Notes under the pieces: generated by a model | Database searches by the model: none | Told to the model about the DNA's origin: nothing | What the model saw: the letters and a program-made list of their open reading frames with translations, nothing else | Translations under genes and position numbers: made by a program | From: CAZQFV01 sp964613665 | GTDB taxonomy: Bacteria > Chloroflexota > Chloroflexia > DTKN01 | Reading direction: 5' to 3' | DNA: 64,000 nucleotides | Assembly: GCA_964613665.1 (NCBI GenBank) | Contig: CAZTIG010000002.1 | Coordinates: 124,001-188,000, forward strand | Shown: in pieces, positions 24,558 through 34,293 of the stretch | Numbering within the stretch: position 1 is the stretch's first letter | How the letters are laid out: each line of letters starts with the position of its first letter

Positions 24558-25924
24558 ACCACTCCCACCTCGCCTATCGCCTGGGCAAAGATCTCTACCG
24601 CGGTCTCCGCCTCCTGCTCGGAGACGGTCAGCGGCGGGGAGAAGCGCAAGCTGTTCGTCCCGCAGGGCAGCAGCAGCAGGCCGCGGCGGAAGCAGGCCTG
24701 CAGGACCGCTTCCGTCTCCTCGACCGCCCGGGTCCTGGTTCCCTTGTCCTTGACCAGCTCCACCCCGATCATCAGCCCCAGGCCGCGCACGTCGCCGATG
24801 AGGTGGCTCTCGGCGGCCAGCTCGCGCAGCCGCCCCATGAGGTGGCCGCCCACGCGGGCGGCGTTCTCCATCAGCCGCTCCTCCTCGATCACGTCCAGGG
24901 TGGCCTCGGCGGCAGCGCAGGAGACCGGGTTGCCGCCGAAGGTGCTGCCGTGGGCCCCCTCCGGCCAGCTCATCAGCTCGGCCCGGGCGATCATCGCCGA
25001 GAGGGGCATGCCCGAGGCCAGCGCCTTGGCCGCGCAGACGATGTCGGGCTCGACGTCCCAGTGCTCGATGGCAAAGAGCCGGCCGGTGCGCCCCATCCCC
25101 GACTGGACCTCGTCATCCACCAGCAGGATGCCATGGCGGTCGCACAGGGAGCGCAGCCGCTCCAGCCAGCCTGGCGGCGGGACGATGTAGCCGCCCTCGC
25201 CCTGCACCGGCTCGACGAAGACGGCCGCCACTTCGTCGGGGGCGATGGACTGGGCAAAGAGCACCTGCTCGATATAGTCGACGCAGGCCAGGTTGCAGGA
25301 GGGATAGGTGAGGTTGTAGGAGCAACGGTAGCAGTAGGCGTACGGAACGTGGGTGATGCCGGCCAGCAGCGGCCCAAAGCCCTGGTGGTAGGCCGGCTTG
25401 CTGGCCGTCAGCGAGACGGCCCCCATCGTCCGGCCGTGGAAAGCACCGAAAAAGGCCAGGAGCTGCGGCCGGCCGGTGTAGTAGCGGGCCAGCTTCAGAG
25501 CCGCCTCGACCGCCTCGGCCCCGGAGTTGCCCAGAAAGACCTTCTTCGGCGACGACCCGGGCGCCAGGCGCGCCAGCCGCTCGGCCAGGTCGACGTAGCG
25601 GGTGTCGTAGAAATCGGCCCCGCAGATGTGGAGGAGCCGGGCGGCCTGCTCCTGGATTGCCGCCACCACCCGCGGGTGGCAGTGCCCCGTGGAGCAGACG
25701 GCGATCCCGGCGGCAAAGTCCAGGAAGCGGTTCCCGTCCACGTCCTCGACGACGGCACCTTGGGCCCGCCGCACCACCAGCGGGTAGGCGTGCGGCAGCG
25801 ACGGCGTCACGCAGCGGTCGCTGCGCCCGACCACGGCGCGGGCCCGCGGCCCGGGTAGCTCGGTGACCAGATGCGGCGCCTCCGGGGACGCCTGCCCGGC
25901 CTTTTCCTGTACAGGAGAACTCAT
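24554..25924 (-). CDS. Class III aminotransferase (4-aminobutyrate-type)
   Basis: 456 residues. PLP enzyme with AAGIAVCSTGHCHPRVV, the phosphate loop FLGNSGAEAVEAALKLAR, the DDEVQSGMGRTGRL segment and the PLP lysine in AAKALASGMPLSAM. The C-terminal RFSPPLTVSEQE is typical of GABA/omega aminotransferases. It also carries a cysteine-containing insertion (YAYCYRCSYNLTYPSCNLAC) like the paralogue at 19511. The most likely donor is a terminal (omega) amine such as GABA or 5-aminovalerate, but alternatives such as ornithine or lysine cannot be excluded. The ATG at 25924 follows GGGAGGT. It is second in the Lrp-headed operon. Confidence 0.88.
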   Translation of the reverse strand: MSSPVQEKAGQASPEAPHLVTELPGPRARAVVGRSDRCVTPSLPHAYPLVVRRAQGAVVEDVDGNRFLDFAAGIAVCSTGHCHPRVVAAIQEQAARLLHICGADFYDTRYVDLAERLARLAPGSSPKKVFLGNSGAEAVEAALKLARYYTGRPQLLAFFGAFHGRTMGAVSLTASKPAYHQGFGPLLAGITHVPYAYCYRCSYNLTYPSCNLACVDYIEQVLFAQSIAPDEVAAVFVEPVQGEGGYIVPPPGWLERLRSLCDRHGILLVDDEVQSGMGRTGRLFAIEHWDVEPDIVCAAKALASGMPLSAMIARAELMSWPEGAHGSTFGGNPVSCAAAEATLDVIEEERLMENAARVGGHLMGRLRELAAESHLIGDVRGLGLMIGVELVKDKGTRTRAVEETEAVLQACFRRGLLLLPCGTNSLRFSPPLTVSEQEAETAVEIFAQAIGEVGVV

Positions 25925-25959
25925 GGCTGACCTCCCACGAACCCTGCCCGCGGGACCTC

Positions 25960-26436
25960 TTACGGAGCGGCCTTTGTGTCCTCACCCTCCCCGGCATAGG
26001 GCGACCAGCGGTAGCTCAGCTTGAAGCTGCGCGCGACCATCAGCGCCTCGGTCGTGCGCACGCCGGGGACACGGTGAATCTGGTGCAGGATCAGCTCGCT
26101 CAGGTGCAGCAGGTCGCGGCAAAAGACCTCCACCATCAGGTCCCAGGAGCCCAACGTCATGACCAGGTAGCTGACCTCGGGGAGGTCGGCGATCGCCTGG
26201 GCGACCTGCTCCACGCGGCCCGGCTCGACCTCGATGGCCACCAGCGCCGGCGCATGAAAGCCCAGCGCAGAGGGATCCACGATCCCCACGGTGCGGACGA
26301 TGCCCTGGGCGGCCAACTGGCGGTAGCGGCTGCGGATGGTCGTCTCGGACACGCCGGCCTTCTTGGCGATGTCGGTGAACGGCGCCCGCCCGTCTTCCTG
26401 GAGTGTCTGCAAGATCAGGCGGTCCAGCTCATCCAT
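25960..26436 (-). CDS. Lrp/AsnC-family transcriptional regulator
   Basis: 158 residues, the normal family size. The N-terminal helix-turn-helix (LDRLILQTLQEDGRAPFTDIAKKAGVSETTIRSRYRQL) is followed by the RAM ligand-binding domain (about 70-140) with GSWDLMVEVFCRDLLHLSELI. Family members sense amino acids and usually regulate adjacent amino-acid metabolism and themselves. The ATG at 26436 follows GGAGGAGG. It heads an eight-gene minus-strand operon and faces a divergent methyltransferase operon, so it may control both. Confidence 0.93.
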   Translation of the reverse strand: MDELDRLILQTLQEDGRAPFTDIAKKAGVSETTIRSRYRQLAAQGIVRTVGIVDPSALGFHAPALVAIEVEPGRVEQVAQAIADLPEVSYLVMTLGSWDLMVEVFCRDLLHLSELILHQIHRVPGVRTTEALMVARSFKLSYRWSPYAGEGEDTKAAP

Positions 26437-26529
26437 GGAACCTCCTCCGGCCCCAATGGCCGAGGACGAAGGACCAAAGGCCTATGACCAGTGCAGCATG
26501 GCCGAATTGGATATCGATGCTTACTCCCT

Positions 26530-26558
26530 ATTCTACCACAGTGTTCGCATTGCTGCAA
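26530..26558 (-). promoter_or_regulatory. Promoter of the Lrp-headed operon
   Basis: TTGCAG (26553-26558), a 17-bp spacer and TAGAAT (26530-26535) on the minus strand. Confidence 0.65.
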
Positions 26559-26587
26559 CTCTCTAGCCTTGAATTTCAGCGTCAGAC

Positions 26588-26616
26588 TTGACATCTGCGA
26601 CGAATTATGATATGCT
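26588..26616 (+). promoter_or_regulatory. Promoter of the first MttB-family gene
   Basis: TTGACA (26588-26593), a 17-bp spacer and TATGCT (26611-26616). The 29 bp between this and the divergent Lrp promoter is a natural place for a shared operator. Confidence 0.7.
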
Positions 26617-26642
26617 GGGCCCAGGTGCGCCTTGGGTCTTTC

Positions 26643-26704
26643 GCTCATCCGTCCCTGGTCCACCAACCCTGGTCCGTCGTCCTTGGTCCTTCGTGCCTGG
26701 TTCA
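26643..26704. repeat. GTCCTTG-family repeat array upstream of mttB-like gene
   Basis: Degenerate units (GTCCCTG, GTCCGTC, GTCCTTG, GTCCTTC) occupy the leader of the methyltransferase gene. An inverse-oriented copy, GGACGAAGGACCAAAGG, lies at 26463-26479 on the far side of both promoters. The divergent promoter region is thus bracketed by inverted arms of the same family as 1773-1884. Confidence 0.65.
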
Positions 26705-26720
26705 CCGCCAGGAGAGCGCC

Positions 26721-28163
26721 ATGTCCGGTCCGATTGCTGCCATCGCCAATCCCCGCCTGCGCCTGGAGATCCTCTCGCCGGAGGACATTCGGCGCATCCA
26801 TGCCGCCACCCTGGAGGTCATCGCCACGGTCGGGGTGCGTTTCCCCTCGGCCCGGGCGCTGGACCTGTGGGCGGCCCATGGTGCCCAGGTGGAGCGGGAG
26901 ACGAGCATCGTCCGGGTCCCCGCGGCCGTCATCGAGGAGGCCCTGCGTGCGGCCCCGCCCGTCTACACGCTGGCCGCGCGAGACCCGGGCCAGGACCTGC
27001 CGCTGGACGGCAACCACGTCTACGTCGGCACCGACGGCTGCGGTGTGGAGGTCATCGACATGGAGAACGCCAAGCGGCGGCGCTCGAGGCTGCAGGACGT
27101 GGCCGACATCGCCCGCGTGGCCGACGCGTTGCCGGAGGTGGCCTTTCACTGGGTACCGGTCTCGGCCCAGGACTGCCCGGCGGAGACGCGCAGCCTGCAC
27201 GAGATCCGCGCCATCTGGGGCAACTCGACCAAGCACGTGCAGACGGAGAGCATCTACTCGGCGCGCGAGGCCCGCGCCGCCGTGGAGATGGCCGCGGCCA
27301 TTGCCGGGGGACGGGAGATGCTGCGCCGGCGCCCGGTGCTGTCGATCATGGAGTGCACAGCCTCGCCGCTGGGGCAGGATGGCGGCAGCATCGAGGCGGC
27401 GCTGGTGGCCGCCGAAGCCGGCCTGCCGGTGGGCTTCATGACCATGGCCTCCTGCGCCTCCACGGGGCCGGCAACGATGGCCGGCAACCTGGTCGTCGGC
27501 AACGCCGAGGTGTTGAGCGCGCTGGCCCTGATCGAGCTGACCTACCCGGGCGCGCCGGTCTACTATGCCGCCGCGCAGACGGCCATGGACCTGCGCACGG
27601 GGGCCTATACGGGCGGTGGACCGGAGGATTTCCTCTTCGGTGCGGCGACGAACGTGCTGGCCGATTTCTACAACATCCCGCTCTCCATGGGTTCCTTCGC
27701 CACGGGGGCCAAGGAGCCGAACTGGCAGGCCGGCCTGGAGAACGGTCTCTCCACGCTGATGGCCTCGCTGACCATGTCGGACATGCTTCTGGGTGTGGGC
27801 CTGATACACGGCAGCCGCATCTGGTCGTTCGAGCAGATGCTACTGGACTGCGAGATCTTCAGCATCGTCCGCCAGGTCATGGCCGGCATCGTCGTCGATG
27901 AGGAGACGCTGGCCCTGGAGGCCATCCGCGCCGTGGGGCCGGCCGGCAACTTCCTGACGCAGAAGCACACCCTGAAGCACATGCGCGACCTGTGGGTGCC
28001 GCGCTTCCTGGACCGCCGGCCCTACGAGGTCTGGGAGGTCCAGGGCGGCGGCGCCCGCGAGTGGGCCGCGGAGCGGGCCCGCCAGATCCTGGCGACGCAC
28101 CGGCCCGAGCCACTGGACGAGCGCCTGGCCGCGGAGCTGGACCGCATCGTGGCCACGGCCTAA
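26721..28163 (+). CDS. MttB-family (trimethylamine/betaine:corrinoid) methyltransferase
   Basis: 480 residues, the full length of the MttB superfamily. The ATG follows CAGGAG. Family landmarks include LSPEDIRRIHAATLEVIATVGVRF at the N-terminus and VIEEALRAAPPVYTLAARDP. There is no in-frame amber codon, so it is a non-pyrrolysine member. Characterised relatives (MtgB, MtpB, MtcB) transfer a methyl group from glycine betaine, proline betaine or carnitine to a corrinoid protein. No corrinoid protein or its activator is encoded in this window. It is transcribed divergently from the Lrp gene. Confidence 0.88.
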   Translation: MSGPIAAIANPRLRLEILSPEDIRRIHAATLEVIATVGVRFPSARALDLWAAHGAQVERETSIVRVPAAVIEEALRAAPPVYTLAARDPGQDLPLDGNHVYVGTDGCGVEVIDMENAKRRRSRLQDVADIARVADALPEVAFHWVPVSAQDCPAETRSLHEIRAIWGNSTKHVQTESIYSAREARAAVEMAAAIAGGREMLRRRPVLSIMECTASPLGQDGGSIEAALVAAEAGLPVGFMTMASCASTGPATMAGNLVVGNAEVLSALALIELTYPGAPVYYAAAQTAMDLRTGAYTGGGPEDFLFGAATNVLADFYNIPLSMGSFATGAKEPNWQAGLENGLSTLMASLTMSDMLLGVGLIHGSRIWSFEQMLLDCEIFSIVRQVMAGIVVDEETLALEAIRAVGPAGNFLTQKHTLKHMRDLWVPRFLDRRPYEVWEVQGGGAREWAAERARQILATHRPEPLDERLAAELDRIVATA

Positions 28164-28165
28164 TG

Positions 28166-28200
28166 GTCTCACGTTTTCACGCTTCACGTTCTCACGCTTC
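28166..28200. repeat. TCACG-type repeat array
   Basis: Units GTCTCACG, TTTTCACG, CTTCACG and TTCTCACG fill most of the 49-bp gap between two genes. It is the inverse complement of the CGTGAA family at 20864 and 54415. Confidence 0.6.
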
Positions 28201-28212
28201 GGAGCCGACGAG

Positions 28213-29880
28213 ATGGACACGCAGCAGCTCGACCTCGTTCTCGCCAACGGCCGCATCGTCGACGGCTGCGGCAACCCCTGGTACTGGGGCGACGTGGGCC
28301 TCCGCCGCGGGCGCATCGCCGCCATCGCCCCGGCCGGCACGCTGCGCGCGGCCCGCGTCATCGCCGCGGACGGCCGCTTCGTCGCCCCCGGCTTCATCGA
28401 CGTGCACACCCACTCCGACCTCTCCATCCTGGTCAACCGCCGCGCCGAGAGCATGGTCCGCCAGGGAGTCACCACCAACGTCATCGGCAACTGCGGCATG
28501 GCCGCCGCGCCGGTGACGGACGAGCACCTGGCCGAGATACGCCACTTCTGGGAGGAAATTGCCTCCGCCCCGGGAGTGACCTGGCGCTGGCGGACCTTTG
28601 AGCAGTACCTGCGCACGCTGCAGCGCGGAGGGCTGGGCATCCACGTGGCCGCGTTGGCCGGCCATTCCGCTCTGCGCATCGCCGTTATGGGCTATGCCGA
28701 GCGCCAGCCGACGGCGGCGGAACTGGCGCAGATGGAGGCGCTCCTGGAAGAGGCGCTGGCAGCCGGCGCCTTTGGCATGTCCACCGGCCTGGTCTACCCG
28801 CCGGGCTGCTTCGCCGACACCGCCGAGATCGTGGCCCTCTGCCGCGTGGTGGCCCGCTACCGGGGCCTGTACACCTCGCACATCCGCGGTGAGCGCGAGA
28901 CGATCCTGGAGGCGGTAGCCGAGGCCATCGAGATCGGCCGACAGGCCGGCGTGCCGGTGCAGGTTTCGCACAACGCCCCCAAGTACGGCGCGCCGTGCGA
29001 CGCCCGGGCCAACCTGCGCCTGGTGGAGGAGGCCCGCGCCCGCGGCCAGGATGTGACGGTGGACAACGACGTGCACACCGACCTGGGGCCGGCCCTCGTG
29101 GGCGCCCTGCCCCAGCACCTCCACGGCCTCGACAGCGCCGAGGTCTGCGCCCTGCTCGAGGACACGGAGGCCCGCCAGCGCATCCGCGCCGAGATCGTCG
29201 GCGACCGCAGGCCGGCCTTCGGCCCGGCCGGCCTGCTCCGCCACGGCCAGTGGCAGCGCATCACCATCCTGCACGCCCCGTCCACCCCCGCCGCCGTCGG
29301 CCAGACCGTCGCCGCCCTGGCCCAGGCCAGTGGGCAGGACCCCTTTGACACCTACTTCGACCTGATCGTGGCCAACGGCGACGCCGCCGCCGCCATCTTC
29401 GACTATATCGACGAGGAGAACATCCGCCTGCTCCTGCAGCATCCCGCGGTGATGATCTGCTCCGACGGCCAGGTGCTGGCCCCCTACGGCTTCCTGGGCG
29501 ACCCTCCGCCGTACAACCCCTGCTCCTACGGCGAGTTCCCCGGCGTGCTGGAGCGCTACGTGCGCGACAACCCGGTGCTGACACTGGAGCAGGCTGTCCG
29601 CAAGATGACTTCCTTCCCGGCACAGCGCTTCGGGCTGCACGATCGCGGCGTTCTGCGGCCCGGCGCTTGGGCCGACATCGTCGTCTTCGACCTGGCCCGC
29701 ATCCGCGACCGGGCCACCAACCTCTACCCGCACAGCTACCCGTTCCAGAACTATCCCCACCAGTACCCCGAGGGGATCGATTACGTCCTGGTCAACGGCG
29801 ACCTGGTGGTCGACGGCGCCGAGCATACCGGAGCGTTGCCGGGCCGCGTGCTCCGGCAACGCTATAGATCCGGGACGTAG
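28213..29880 (+). CDS. N-acyl-D-amino-acid deacylase (D-aminoacylase) family amidohydrolase
   Basis: 555 residues, slightly longer than characterised D-aminoacylases (about 480-500). It removes an acyl group from N-acyl-D-amino acids in a zinc-dependent TIM-barrel fold. Visible features are the metal-binding HxH in FIDVHTHSDL (H65, H67), the metal-ligand Cys in IGNCGMAA (C94), GMSTGLVYPPG, and the downstream VQVSHN and ICSDGQ motifs with further ligands. An N-terminal composite beta domain (1-55) and matching C-terminal strands frame the barrel. It lies between the MttB-like and C45 genes in a plus-strand run. Confidence 0.87.
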   Translation: MDTQQLDLVLANGRIVDGCGNPWYWGDVGLRRGRIAAIAPAGTLRAARVIAADGRFVAPGFIDVHTHSDLSILVNRRAESMVRQGVTTNVIGNCGMAAAPVTDEHLAEIRHFWEEIASAPGVTWRWRTFEQYLRTLQRGGLGIHVAALAGHSALRIAVMGYAERQPTAAELAQMEALLEEALAAGAFGMSTGLVYPPGCFADTAEIVALCRVVARYRGLYTSHIRGERETILEAVAEAIEIGRQAGVPVQVSHNAPKYGAPCDARANLRLVEEARARGQDVTVDNDVHTDLGPALVGALPQHLHGLDSAEVCALLEDTEARQRIRAEIVGDRRPAFGPAGLLRHGQWQRITILHAPSTPAAVGQTVAALAQASGQDPFDTYFDLIVANGDAAAAIFDYIDEENIRLLLQHPAVMICSDGQVLAPYGFLGDPPPYNPCSYGEFPGVLERYVRDNPVLTLEQAVRKMTSFPAQRFGLHDRGVLRPGAWADIVVFDLARIRDRATNLYPHSYPFQNYPHQYPEGIDYVLVNGDLVVDGAEHTGALPGRVLRQRYRSGT

Positions 29881-30065
29881 CCGGCCGCTGCGCGCCACGC
29901 CCTCACCAAGACATCGCTCAAACCCAAGGGGCGGCAACGGCCCGCAGGCGACCGGTCTGCCACGGCAGGCCGCCGGCAACTGCCGGCCATGCGGCGCTCC
30001 CGCCGCGGCCTCGCACCAGCCCACTGCGTACGTCGGCAGCGAAATCTATCGAAAGGAGGTGACTG
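29881..30065. other. Intergenic region without recognised element
   Basis: It holds GC-rich short inverted repeats (for example GCCGGCAACTGCCGGC at about 29972) and ends with a perfect GAAAGGAGGTGA ribosome-binding site. I see no clear promoter or gene. Confidence 0.5.
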
Positions 30066-31277
30066 ATGGCTGCCAACCCGATGCTCTTTTTCAAGGTCCA
30101 CGGCACCCACCGCGAGGTGGGGCAGCAGATCGGCGAACACCTGAAACCGCAACTGCACCGCGTGGTCGCCTGGATGCGGTCCGCCTTGCCGCCGGGGGTG
30201 ACCTGGGACGACATGCTGCTCAAGGGCCGGCTCTGCCTGACCCACAGCCGCAGCGTCTACCCTCAGTACGTCGAGGAGCTGGAAGGCATCGCCGAGGGCT
30301 GCGACCTGCCCTTTGACGAGCTGTTCCTGTCGCTGTGCGAGGAGCTGTGGGAGACAGCGGCCTGGCCGGGGACCTCGACCCCGCCCACGCAGCTTGCGGC
30401 CATGCTGACCGGCACCTCGCCCCTCCTGCGCGGCTGCACCGACTTTGCCGCACGGGGCGAGGCCACGGCGGATGGCTCCACCCTCGTCGCCCACACCAAC
30501 GATACCTCGCCGGAGGCGGAGGACTACCTGGCCATCCTGCAGGTGCAGGCCGGGGATGAGCCCGAGTTCCTGGGTGTGACGATCGGCGGTCTCGGCTTCA
30601 GCGCTGGCTTCAACGCCGCCGGCATCAGCATGACCGGCAACGCCGTCTCCTGCCGGGACATCCGCCCGGGCGTGCCGCGCCTGCTGATGGCCCGCGCCAT
30701 CCTGGGAGCAACGCGCATGGGCCGGGCCCTGAACGCCTGCCTGATCCCGCTGCGGGCCTCGAACTACAACAACGTCATCGCCGACACCAACGGCGAGATC
30801 TACAGCATGGAGGGGTCGGCTACCGACTGCGAGCCGATCTACTGCCGCGACAACATCCTGGTCCACTCCAACCACTACGTCAGCTGGCCCATGCGGCCAT
30901 TCGAGGCCAACCCGCACCTGATCGGCAACTCCATCTTTCGCTACCACCGCGGGCAGCGCCTGCTGCGCGAGAACTACGGCCACCTGTCGCCCGAGGTCAT
31001 GCGAAAAGTGCTGGCCGATCACGCCAACTACCCGGGCTCGATCTGCAAGCACGACATGGCCTCCACGACGGTCTTTAGCATCATCATCAACCTGAATGAG
31101 CGGCGGGCCTGGATCGGGCGGGGCCGGCCTTGCCAGACGACCTACTACGACTACACCCTGGAGCCCTGGAGCCCGCCCAAGGGCTGGCCCCGCGAGGAGC
31201 CGCCGACGAAGCTGCGTCCGCCTGCAGGCAAGCCGCGCGCGGCGACGACAACCGCCAGGAGCAAAGGAGCGAGGTAA
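30066..31277 (+). CDS. C45-family acyltransferase/peptidase (isopenicillin-N acyltransferase-like)
   Basis: 403 residues. The ATG follows AAAGGAGGTGACTG. The family is an Ntn hydrolase made as a proenzyme that cleaves itself before a Cys. The best candidate is C124 in LLRGCTDFAARGEATADGSTLVAHTND, which matches the GCT(S/T)xxA pattern of fungal acyl-CoA:6-APA acyltransferase homologues. The N-terminal GTHREVGQQIGEHL block is also typical. Bacterial members hydrolyse or transfer acyl groups on amides and small peptides. Placed after a D-aminoacylase and before an M20 amidohydrolase, it probably works on N-acylated amino acids or peptides. Confidence 0.82.
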   Translation: MAANPMLFFKVHGTHREVGQQIGEHLKPQLHRVVAWMRSALPPGVTWDDMLLKGRLCLTHSRSVYPQYVEELEGIAEGCDLPFDELFLSLCEELWETAAWPGTSTPPTQLAAMLTGTSPLLRGCTDFAARGEATADGSTLVAHTNDTSPEAEDYLAILQVQAGDEPEFLGVTIGGLGFSAGFNAAGISMTGNAVSCRDIRPGVPRLLMARAILGATRMGRALNACLIPLRASNYNNVIADTNGEIYSMEGSATDCEPIYCRDNILVHSNHYVSWPMRPFEANPHLIGNSIFRYHRGQRLLRENYGHLSPEVMRKVLADHANYPGSICKHDMASTTVFSIIINLNERRAWIGRGRPCQTTYYDYTLEPWSPPKGWPREEPPTKLRPPAGKPRAATTTARSKGAR

Positions 31278-31297
31278 CATGGACCCCTACGCGTGAC

Positions 31298-31326
31298 CTG
31301 CCCCCACCCAAGAGCGGTGGGGGCAG
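31298..31326 (+). terminator. Hairpin after the C45 gene
   Basis: CTGCCCCCACC (31298-31308) pairs perfectly with 31316-31326 around a 7-nt loop. Only a short GTTT follows, so it is a probable but weak terminator. A five-codon ORF (31279-31296, MDPYA) ends just before it. Confidence 0.6.
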
Positions 31327-31350
31327 CCGTTTCATGGGCCGGGGAGCGAC

Positions 31351-31379
31351 TTGACAGAACGGCCCATATCTGCCATACT
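31351..31379 (+). promoter_or_regulatory. Promoter of the second MttB-family gene
   Basis: TTGACA (31351-31356), a 17-bp spacer and CATACT (31374-31379). It places the palindromic element at 31420-31568 in the transcribed leader. Confidence 0.6.
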
Positions 31380-31419
31380 ACGCGCCGTCGCCGGCCGATC
31401 TCGTCTGTACCACACGGCG

Positions 31420-31568
31420 TTCGCGGGGTGGCGGCCGTGCACAGCGGATGGCAAGTGCCCGGCCAGCGTGCAGTGCGGCACGGCCGTACCACTGCTACCC
31501 CCTGAATATGCGGCGTCGTGCCGTTACCGGAGCCGGGCACTTGCCGGTCAAGGCCCGCGATTTGGATG
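31420..31568 (+). repeat. Palindromic intergenic element, copy A
   Basis: The outer arms GGCAAGTGCCCGGC (31450-31463) and GCCGGGCACTTGCC (31532-31545) are perfectly complementary over 14 bp. An inner stem is formed by GGCAC (31477-31481) and GTGCC (31518-31522), extendable to about nine pairs with one G-U. Conserved flanks are GGTGGCGGCCGTGCAC upstream and GGTCAAGGCCCGCGATTTGG downstream. Related copies lie at 46200-46375 (minus) and 61288-61437 (plus). Confidence 0.75.
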
Positions 31569-31599
31569 CGGCCGTGTCTGTACCCGGAGGAGTGTCGCC

Positions 31600-33033
31600 G
31601 TGGCCACCAGCCAGTTCGTCCGTCCGCGCCTCACCGTCCTCAGCAGCGAGCAGATCGCCCTGGTCCACGAGCATTCGCTGCGCATCCTGGCCGAGGTCGG
31701 CGTACGCGTGGACTCGACGCGCGCCCGGCAGGCGCTGGCGCGCGCCGCGGGATCGGTGTTGATCGAGGGCGACCGGGTGCGCATCGGCCACGAGGCGGTG
31801 GAGTGGGCCCTGACCACCGCCCCGGCCACCGTGGACATCTACGACCGCCGGGGCAACCCGGCCTTTTGCCTGGGCGACGACCGCACGCGCTTTGGCATCG
31901 GCGTGACCTCGCTCTACTACCAGGATCCCCAAAGCGACGAGCTGTCCCCTTTTGCCCGGCAGCATATGGCGCAGATGGCCCGGCTGGGCGGGGCGCTGCC
32001 TCTGTATGACGTCATCTCCACCGTGGGCATCGTCCAGGACGTGCCCACATCCGAGACAGACCTCTACGGCACCCTGGAGATGGTCGCCAATACCACCAAG
32101 CCGCTGGTCGTACTCGTCTCGGCCGAGGAGTGCTTCCCGGCGGTGCTGGACCTGCTCGAGCACCTCCACGGCGACCTGGCGGGCAGCCCCTTTGTCATCC
32201 CCTACTTCAACCCGGTCACGCCGCTCATCATCAATGAGGGCACCGGCGACAAAATGCTGGAGGCCATCGACCGCGGGCTGCCGGTGATCTACTCGAACTA
32301 CAGCATGGCCGGGATGTCGGCGCCGATCACGCCGGCCGGCACCCTGGCCCTGCTCAACGCCGAGCTGCTGGCCGGCTTGGTACTCAGCCAGCTGGCCCGC
32401 GAGGGCGCGCCGACCATCCTGGGCATGCTGCCCAACTACTTTGACATGAAGACCATGGTCAGCTTCTACGACCCGCCGAGCATGCTCCTGAACCTGGCCT
32501 GCGCGGAGATGATGGCCCACTACGGGTTGCCGCACTGCGGCACCTCCGGCAGCGGCACGGGCTGGGGACCCGACCTGCTGGCCGCGGGGACGTACTGGAT
32601 CAACGAGTTGACCAGCTGTCTGGGCAAGGTGGGGCTGTGCCCCTTTGTCGGCGATACGCTCAACTCCAAGGCCTTCTCGCCGGCCAACGCGGTCTACGTA
32701 CACGAGGTCATCCAGCAGGCGCTGCGCTTCGCCGAGGGGTTCCCCCTGGACGACGAGGCCGTAGGCATGGAGGAAATCGTCCGGGTCGGGCCGGGGGGCA
32801 ACTACCTGACCGCCGGCCTCACGCGCAGCCTGTTCCGACAGGCCTACCTGGAAAGCCCCATCTTTCCGCGCTGGACGATGGAAAAGTGGCTGGCCGAGGG
32901 CCGGCCCCGTGCCGACGAGATGCTGCGGCGCTATACGGCGCAACTGCTGGAGACGCTGGCGCCGCCCGCGGACCACGACGAGTTGATCGCGCGCGGCGAG
33001 GAGTGGATCAAGGAACAGGAGCAGGCGAGGTAG
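31600..33033 (+). CDS. MttB-family (trimethylamine/betaine:corrinoid) methyltransferase, second copy
   Basis: 477 residues from GTG 31600, which follows CGGAGG by nine nt. In-frame codons upstream run through the palindromic element and are unlikely to be translated. N-terminal features match the superfamily: LSSEQIALVHEHSLRILAEVGVRV, then DRVRIGHEAVEWALTTAPATVDIYDR. The central HCGTSGSGTGWGPD and C-terminal RVGPGGNYLTAGLTRSLFR blocks are as in betaine/trimethylamine methyltransferases. No amber codon interrupts it. It is clearly diverged from the copy at 26721, so the two may have different methylated substrates. Confidence 0.87.
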   Translation: MATSQFVRPRLTVLSSEQIALVHEHSLRILAEVGVRVDSTRARQALARAAGSVLIEGDRVRIGHEAVEWALTTAPATVDIYDRRGNPAFCLGDDRTRFGIGVTSLYYQDPQSDELSPFARQHMAQMARLGGALPLYDVISTVGIVQDVPTSETDLYGTLEMVANTTKPLVVLVSAEECFPAVLDLLEHLHGDLAGSPFVIPYFNPVTPLIINEGTGDKMLEAIDRGLPVIYSNYSMAGMSAPITPAGTLALLNAELLAGLVLSQLAREGAPTILGMLPNYFDMKTMVSFYDPPSMLLNLACAEMMAHYGLPHCGTSGSGTGWGPDLLAAGTYWINELTSCLGKVGLCPFVGDTLNSKAFSPANAVYVHEVIQQALRFAEGFPLDDEAVGMEEIVRVGPGGNYLTAGLTRSLFRQAYLESPIFPRWTMEKWLAEGRPRADEMLRRYTAQLLETLAPPADHDELIARGEEWIKEQEQAR

Positions 33034-33047
33034 AACAAATCGGCAGG

Positions 33048-33075
33048 TCAGAATGCGTGATGCCTGATCCGTGAT
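33048..33075. repeat. CCTGAT-type heptamer array
   Basis: Units TCAGAAT, GCGTGAT, GCCTGAT and CCGTGAT follow one another between the methyltransferase stop and the ribosome-binding site of the M20 gene. Confidence 0.55.
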
Positions 33076-33107
33076 CTCGCACGGACCGATCTTGCCAGGA
33101 GGCCAAG

Positions 33108-34277
<1,170 letters not shown>

Positions 34278-34293
34278 CGGCCGGCCATGCAGG

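Noticed and set aside
31351..31599. An N-terminal extension of the second MttB-family protein by 83 residues
   Set aside because: The added codons run through the palindromic element, give no family similarity and have no ribosome-binding site. GTG 31600 has one.
26721..33033. Pyrrolysine-containing methyltransferase
   Set aside because: Neither MttB-family gene has an in-frame amber codon, and no pyl genes are visible.
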